8,588 nucleotides of DNA from the NCBI GenBank assembly GCA_902805805.1, contig CADCUE010000203.1, forward strand, positions 1 to 8,588, given 5' to 3'. Origin of the DNA: an uncultured Frankineae bacterium. GTDB lineage: Bacteria > Actinomycetota > Actinomycetes > Mycobacteriales > SCTD01. Made by a program: the position numbers and the translations under genes. The notes under the pieces are model-generated. The model saw only the letters and a program-made list of their open reading frames with translations. It did not search any database and was not told where the DNA came from. Of this stretch, positions 6,031-8,588 are shown in pieces (the first letter of the stretch is position 1; each line of letters opens with the position of its first letter).

Positions 6031-6174
6031 TCAGTAGGCGGCGGACAGCGCCCGCGCGGCCCCCTGCACGACCAGCGCGGTCAGCGGTCCGGCGAGCAGC
6101 AGCGCCAGCACGAGGGCCAGCACGCGCATGCGCAGGTTGGGCCCGCCACGCGGGTCCCTCATCTCGGAGAGCAC
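6031..6174 (-). CDS. Putative small single-pass membrane protein
   Basis: A short open frame on the minus strand from GTG 6174 to TGA 6031-6033 encodes 47 residues. An in-frame ATG at 6162 would give 43. The product has a short Arg/Pro/Gly-containing head (LSEMRDPRGGPNLRMR), then an uninterrupted hydrophobic stretch of about 20 residues (VLALVLALLLAGPLTALVV), then QGAARALSAAY. This looks like one membrane helix with the basic N terminus inside the cell. A modest ribosome site, AGG, lies 8 bases before the GTG, and the ATG has a weaker one. The gene starts 46 bases after the aldo/keto reductase stop and ends 162 bases before the EtfD-like start, all on one strand. Without it, 5869-6220 would be a 352-base gap. 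I recognise no family. In DNA this GC-rich, short open frames arise by chance, so the call is tentative. Confidence 0.42.
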   Translation of the reverse strand: MLSEMRDPRGGPNLRMRVLALVLALLLAGPLTALVVQGAARALSAAY

Positions 6175-6192
6175 GGGACGAGCCTGCCACGG

Positions 6193-6211
6193 CCGGCCGC
6201 CGCCGGGCCGG
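6193..6211 (-). terminator. Possible hairpin terminator after the aldo/keto reductase gene
   Basis: CCGGCC (6193-6198) and GGCCGG (6206-6211) flank seven bases and begin 9 bases past the reductase stop on the minus strand. No U run follows. Such stems are frequent by chance in DNA of this composition. Confidence 0.3.
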
Positions 6212-6220
6212 ACTGCGGCG

Positions 6221-7255
6221 TCAGCGCCCGCCGGCGACCTTGCGGCTGCGCTGCTCGAGACCGGGTCCGCCGTACGGGTAGTCCGCCACCGCAGGGGCGC
6301 TCACCGTGTCCAGCCGGGCGTGCTCGTCGTCGGTCAGCACCAGGTCTGCGGCGCCCAGGTTCTGCTGCAGCTGCTCGGTGGTGCGAGCGCCCAGGATGAC
6401 CGAGCTGACAGCGGGGCGGGCGACGAGCCAGGCAAGAGCCACCTGGGCCATGGGGACGGAGTGCGCCTCCGCGACGTCCTGCACGGCCTCCAGCACGTCC
6501 CAGGTCCGCTCGCGACCACCGACGCGGTCGTAGGCCTCGATCCCGCGGTCGGGGTCCTCGCCCAGGCGGGTGGCCCCGGTCGGCCGCTGGTCACGGGTGT
6601 ACTTGCCCGACAGCCAGCCACCCGCCAGTGGGCTCCAGGGCAGCAGGCCGAGGCCGTTGTGCTCGCAGGCGGGCACGATCTCGTGCTCGATGTCGCGCAC
6701 CAGCAGGCTGTACGACGGCTGCAGCGTGACGGGCACGGCCAGGTGCTCGCGCTCGGCGAGGTCGACGGCCTTCTGCAGCTGCCAGCCGGCGAAGTTCGAC
6801 AGCCCCGGGTAGTCGATCTTGCCCGCGTGGACGGCGTCGTCCAGGAAGCGCAGCGTCTCCTCGAGCGGCGTCACGGGATCCCAGGCGTGCAGCTGGTAGA
6901 GGTCGACGTGGTCCACACCCAGCCGGCTGAGCGAGGCGTCGAGCGCCCTGCGCAGGTGCCGCCGCGAGTTGCCGAGGCCGTTCGGCTCGTCCGCCATCGG
7001 GAAGCGGCCCTTCGTGGCGAGCACGACCCGGTCGCGGACGTCGGCGGGGCGGGCGGCCAGCCAGCGCCCGACGATCTGCTCCGACACGCCGGCGGAGTAG
7101 ACGTCGGCGGTGTCGACGAGCGTGCCGCCGGCCTCGACGAAGGCGTCGAGCTGCTGGTGCGCGGCTGCCTCGTCGGTCTCGTCGCCGAAGGTCATCGTCC
7201 CCAGGCACAGGGTCGAGACCGACGTGCCGCTGCGGCCGAGCGTGCGGTACTGCAT
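6221..7255 (-). CDS. Aldo/keto reductase family oxidoreductase
   Basis: A 344-residue cytoplasmic NADPH-dependent oxidoreductase of the aldo/keto reductase superfamily, with a (beta/alpha)8-barrel fold. The N terminus MQYRTLGRSGTSVSTLCLGTMTFG is characteristic of the bacterial AKR branch. The catalytic tetrad is complete: Asp48 and Tyr53 in VDTADVYSAG, Lys82 in LATKGRF, His123 in YQLHAWD. Later family segments include LSNFAGWQLQKAV, LLPWSPLAGGWLSGKYTR and the cofactor-region SSVILGARTTEQLQQNL. ATG 7255 is chosen because GAGGAG (7262-7267) is 6 bases upstream. The frame is open to 7402, but that extension has no family similarity and would run through the dnaK promoter. The physiological substrate cannot be deduced. 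It is transcribed away from dnaK and shares its 184-bp upstream region, including two HspR-type sites, so heat or oxidative-stress control is conceivable but unproven. Confidence 0.92.
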   Translation of the reverse strand: MQYRTLGRSGTSVSTLCLGTMTFGDETDEAAAHQQLDAFVEAGGTLVDTADVYSAGVSEQIVGRWLAARPADVRDRVVLATKGRFPMADEPNGLGNSRRHLRRALDASLSRLGVDHVDLYQLHAWDPVTPLEETLRFLDDAVHAGKIDYPGLSNFAGWQLQKAVDLAEREHLAVPVTLQPSYSLLVRDIEHEIVPACEHNGLGLLPWSPLAGGWLSGKYTRDQRPTGATRLGEDPDRGIEAYDRVGGRERTWDVLEAVQDVAEAHSVPMAQVALAWLVARPAVSSVILGARTTEQLQQNLGAADLVLTDDEHARLDTVSAPAVADYPYGGPGLEQRSRKVAGGR

Positions 7256-7321
7256 GGAGGGCTCCTCGTCGACGACTCCAGCGGGCCCTACCCGTCGTCG
7301 GCGACATGACGCGGCTGCTTC

Positions 7322-7338
7322 CAGGAGCAGGACTCCTG
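7322..7338. repeat. Perfect 6-bp inverted repeat in the dnaK/reductase divergent region
   Basis: CAGGAG (7322-7327) and CTCCTG (7333-7338) flank CAGGA. It overlaps the left arm of the upstream HAIR-like site. It may bind a regulator of the divergent reductase gene, or may be chance. Confidence 0.35.
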
Positions 7339-7355
7339 AGCCGGGAAGGCTCAAG
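7335..7355. promoter_or_regulatory. HAIR-like HspR operator, upstream copy
   Basis: CCTGAGC, seven bases, GCTCAAG. Against the actinobacterial HAIR consensus CTTGAGT-N7-ACTCAAG, 5 of 7 left-arm and 6 of 7 right-arm bases match, and the inner changes are symmetric (GAGC with GCTC). It ends 5 bases before the proposed dnaK -35 box. HspR is the MerR-type repressor that silences the dnaK operon until heat shock titrates DnaK away. Confidence 0.6.
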
Positions 7356-7360
7356 CCGGT

Positions 7361-7389
7361 TTGACCGTTGTCCGTGGAGGCACCATCCT
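7361..7389 (+). promoter_or_regulatory. Putative dnaK promoter
   Basis: TTGACC (7361-7366) and CATCCT (7384-7389) are separated by 17 bases and fit a housekeeping-sigma promoter. RNA would start near 7396, giving a leader of about 44 bases before ATG 7440. The -10 box overlaps the downstream HAIR-like site and the -35 box lies just after the upstream one. Confidence 0.6.
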
Positions 7390-7407
7390 GAGTGCCGAGC
7401 ACTCAAC
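7387..7407. promoter_or_regulatory. HAIR-like HspR operator, downstream copy over the dnaK start region
   Basis: CCTGAGT, seven bases, ACTCAAC. Six of seven bases in each arm match CTTGAGT-N7-ACTCAAG, and the inner TGAGT/ACTCA arms are exact. It overlaps the proposed -10 box and transcription start, the position expected for direct repression by HspR. Its centre is 52 bases from that of the upstream copy, about five helical turns. Confidence 0.8.
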
Positions 7408-7439
7408 TCGCGACATCCGTACGACGAAAGGGCACCTCC

Positions 7440-8588
7440 ATGGCACGCGCCGTCGGCATCGACCTCGGCACCACCAACTCCTGCGTCGCCGTCCTCGAGG
7501 GCGGTGAGCCTGCGGTCATCGCCAACGCCGAGGGCTCGCGCACCACCCCGTCGATCGTCGCCTTCGCCAAGAACGGCGAGGTGCTGGTCGGCGAGGTCGC
7601 CAAGCGCCAGGCCGTCACCAACGTCGAGCGGACGATCCGCTCCGTGAAGCGCCACATGGGCACGGCGTGGAAGCAGACCCTCGACGGCAAGGACTTCACC
7701 CCCCAGCAGATCAGCGCCTTCGTGCTGCAGAAGCTCAAGCGCGACGCCGAGAGCTACCTCGGCGAGCCGGTCACCGACGCGGTCATCACGGTGCCGGCCT
7801 ACTTCTCGGACGCCGAGCGCCAGGCGACGAAGGAGGCCGGCGAGATCGCCGGCCTGAACGTCCTGCGCATCGTCAACGAGCCCACCGCGGCCGCGCTGGC
7901 GTACGGCCTGGACAAGGGCGAGAAGGAGCAGACGATCCTCGTCTTCGACCTCGGCGGTGGCACGTTCGACGTGTCGCTGCTCGAGATCGGCGACGGCGTC
8001 ATCGAGGTCAAGGCGACCTCCGGCGACAACAAGCTCGGTGGTGACGACTGGGACCAGCGCATCGTCGAGCACCTGGTCAAGCAGTTCCAGCTGTCCAACA
8101 ACGGCATCGACCTGTCCGGCGACAAGATGGCGATGCAGCGCCTGCGCGAGGCCGCCGAGAAGGCGAAGATCGAGCTGTCGGCGTCGCAGTCGACCGGCAT
8201 CAACCTGCCCTACATCACCGCGAGCCCCGAGGGCCCGCTGCACCTCGACGTCACGCTGACGCGGGCGGAGTTCCAGCGCATGACGCAGGACCTGCTCGAC
8301 CGCTGCAAGGGCCCGTTCCAGCAGGCCATCAAGGACGCCGGCATCTCCATCGGACAGATCGACCACGTCGTGCTCGTCGGTGGCTCGACCCGCATGCCGG
8401 CCGTCTCCGACCTGGTCCGCGAGCTGGCCGGCAAGGAGCCCAACAAGGGCGTCAACCCGGACGAGGTCGTCGCGGTCGGCGCGGCGCTGCAGGCCGGTGT
8501 CCTCAAGGGCGAGGTCAAGGACGTCCTGCTGCTCGACGTCACGCCGCTGTCCCTGGGCATCGAGACCAAGGGCGGCATCATGACCAAG
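7440..8588 (+). CDS. dnaK: Chaperone DnaK (Hsp70), N-terminal 383 residues
   Basis: The gene runs off the window end in frame with no stop, so 383 of the usual 610-630 residues are seen. The ATPase domain is complete: phosphate-1 loop [10 protein letters not shown] (Asp8 to Ser14), [42 protein letters not shown], phosphate-2 loop DLGGGTFD (170-177), GGDDWDQRI, adenosine motif [12 protein letters not shown]. The interdomain linker VLLLDV is at about 362-367, and the substrate-binding domain begins at [12 protein letters not shown]. The stretch after [12 protein letters not shown] is short, the known subdomain deletion of Gram-positive-type DnaK compared with proteobacteria. DnaK folds client proteins with DnaJ and GrpE in the cytoplasm and in actinobacteria is the HspR corepressor. 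ATG 7440 has GAAAGGG (7426-7432) seven bases upstream. Two HAIR-like operators and a promoter precede it. The typical grpE, dnaJ and hspR would lie downstream, outside the window. Confidence 0.98.
   Translation, partial: MARAVGIDLGTTNSCVAVLEGGEPAVIANAEGSRTTPSIVAFAKNGEVLVGEVAKRQAVTNVERTIRSVKRHMGTAWKQTLDGKDFTPQQISAFVLQKLKRDAESYLGEPVTDAVITVPAYFSDAERQATKEAGEIAGLNVLRIVNEPTAAALAYGLDKGEKEQTILVFDLGGGTFDVSLLEIGDGVIEVKATSGDNKLGGDDWDQRIVEHLVKQFQLSNNGIDLSGDKMAMQRLREAAEKAKIELSASQSTGINLPYITASPEGPLHLDVTLTRAEFQRMTQDLLDRCKGPFQQAIKDAGISIGQIDHVVLVGGSTRMPAVSDLVRELAGKEPNKGVNPDEVVAVGAALQAGVLKGEVKDVLLLDVTPLSLGIETKGGIMTK

Noticed and set aside
4268..6190. A 640-codon minus-strand open frame overlapping the EtfD-like gene
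   Set aside because: It is an alternative frame of the EtfD-like gene with low-complexity, Arg-rich translation, while the other frame has intact Fe-S and CCG motifs.
7256..7402. 49-residue N-terminal extension of the aldo/keto reductase
   Set aside because: ATG 7255 begins the exact family N terminus with a good ribosome site. The extension would be encoded through the dnaK promoter and both HAIR-like sites.
6591..8366. A 591-codon minus-strand frame across the dnaK region and the reductase
   Set aside because: It is antisense to dnaK, whose true frame is unmistakable. Open antisense frames are a known artefact of dnaK genes in GC-rich genomes.
1..8588. CRISPR array, insertion sequence, prophage, toxin-antitoxin or biosynthetic cluster
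   Set aside because: No regularly spaced repeats, transposase or integrase motifs, or clustered accessory genes are present. All confident genes belong to known housekeeping or metabolic families.

Overview
This 8.6 kb window is very GC-rich chromosomal DNA with GTG starts, overlapping GTGA junctions and almost no spare intergenic space. The gene content points to a high-GC Actinomycetota. Evidence is a DnaK of the short Gram-positive type behind HspR/HAIR-like operators, a large NAD-glutamate dehydrogenase, and a membrane Fe-S reductase resembling the mycobacterial EtfD (Rv0338c) family. I cannot name the genus. I see no insertion sequence, phage gene, CRISPR array, toxin-antitoxin pair or integration scar. 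The region reads as housekeeping and central metabolism.

Left part, plus strand (1-2173): the last 453 codons of a giant NAD-specific glutamate dehydrogenase. Next come a small ArsR-type winged-helix regulator and, overlapping it by 4 bases, an AHSA1/SRPBCC-domain protein. The regulator's likely GTG start lies inside a perfect 7-bp inverted repeat.

Middle part, minus strand (2175-7255, transcribed right to left): an aldo/keto reductase, a possible 47-residue membrane peptide, the large EtfD-like membrane Fe-S oxidoreductase, a homocysteine S-methyltransferase and a tRNA-Gly(CCC). The tRNA sits 17 bases after the methyltransferase stop, and its 3' end lies one base from the stop of the convergent SRPBCC gene. 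The gap between the EtfD-like gene and the methyltransferase holds a 14-bp GC-rich hairpin that probably acts as a terminator or RNA-processing site. The leader of the EtfD-like gene carries nested inverted repeats that look like a TetR-type operator.

Right part, plus strand (7256-8588): a 184-bp divergent regulatory region with two HAIR-like HspR sites bracketing a plausible dnaK promoter, then the first 383 codons of dnaK.

The genes do not form one pathway. The EtfD-like protein would pass electrons from ETF (fatty-acid and amino-acid oxidation) to the quinone pool, and the glutamate dehydrogenase feeds amino-acid carbon into the TCA cycle. The methyltransferase regenerates methionine, and DnaK serves proteostasis. 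I found no convincing new multi-gene system. The points most worth a second look are regulatory: the twin HAIR sites shared by dnaK and the divergent reductase, the start-codon palindrome of the ArsR gene, the operator-like repeats before the EtfD-like gene, and the small membrane ORF.
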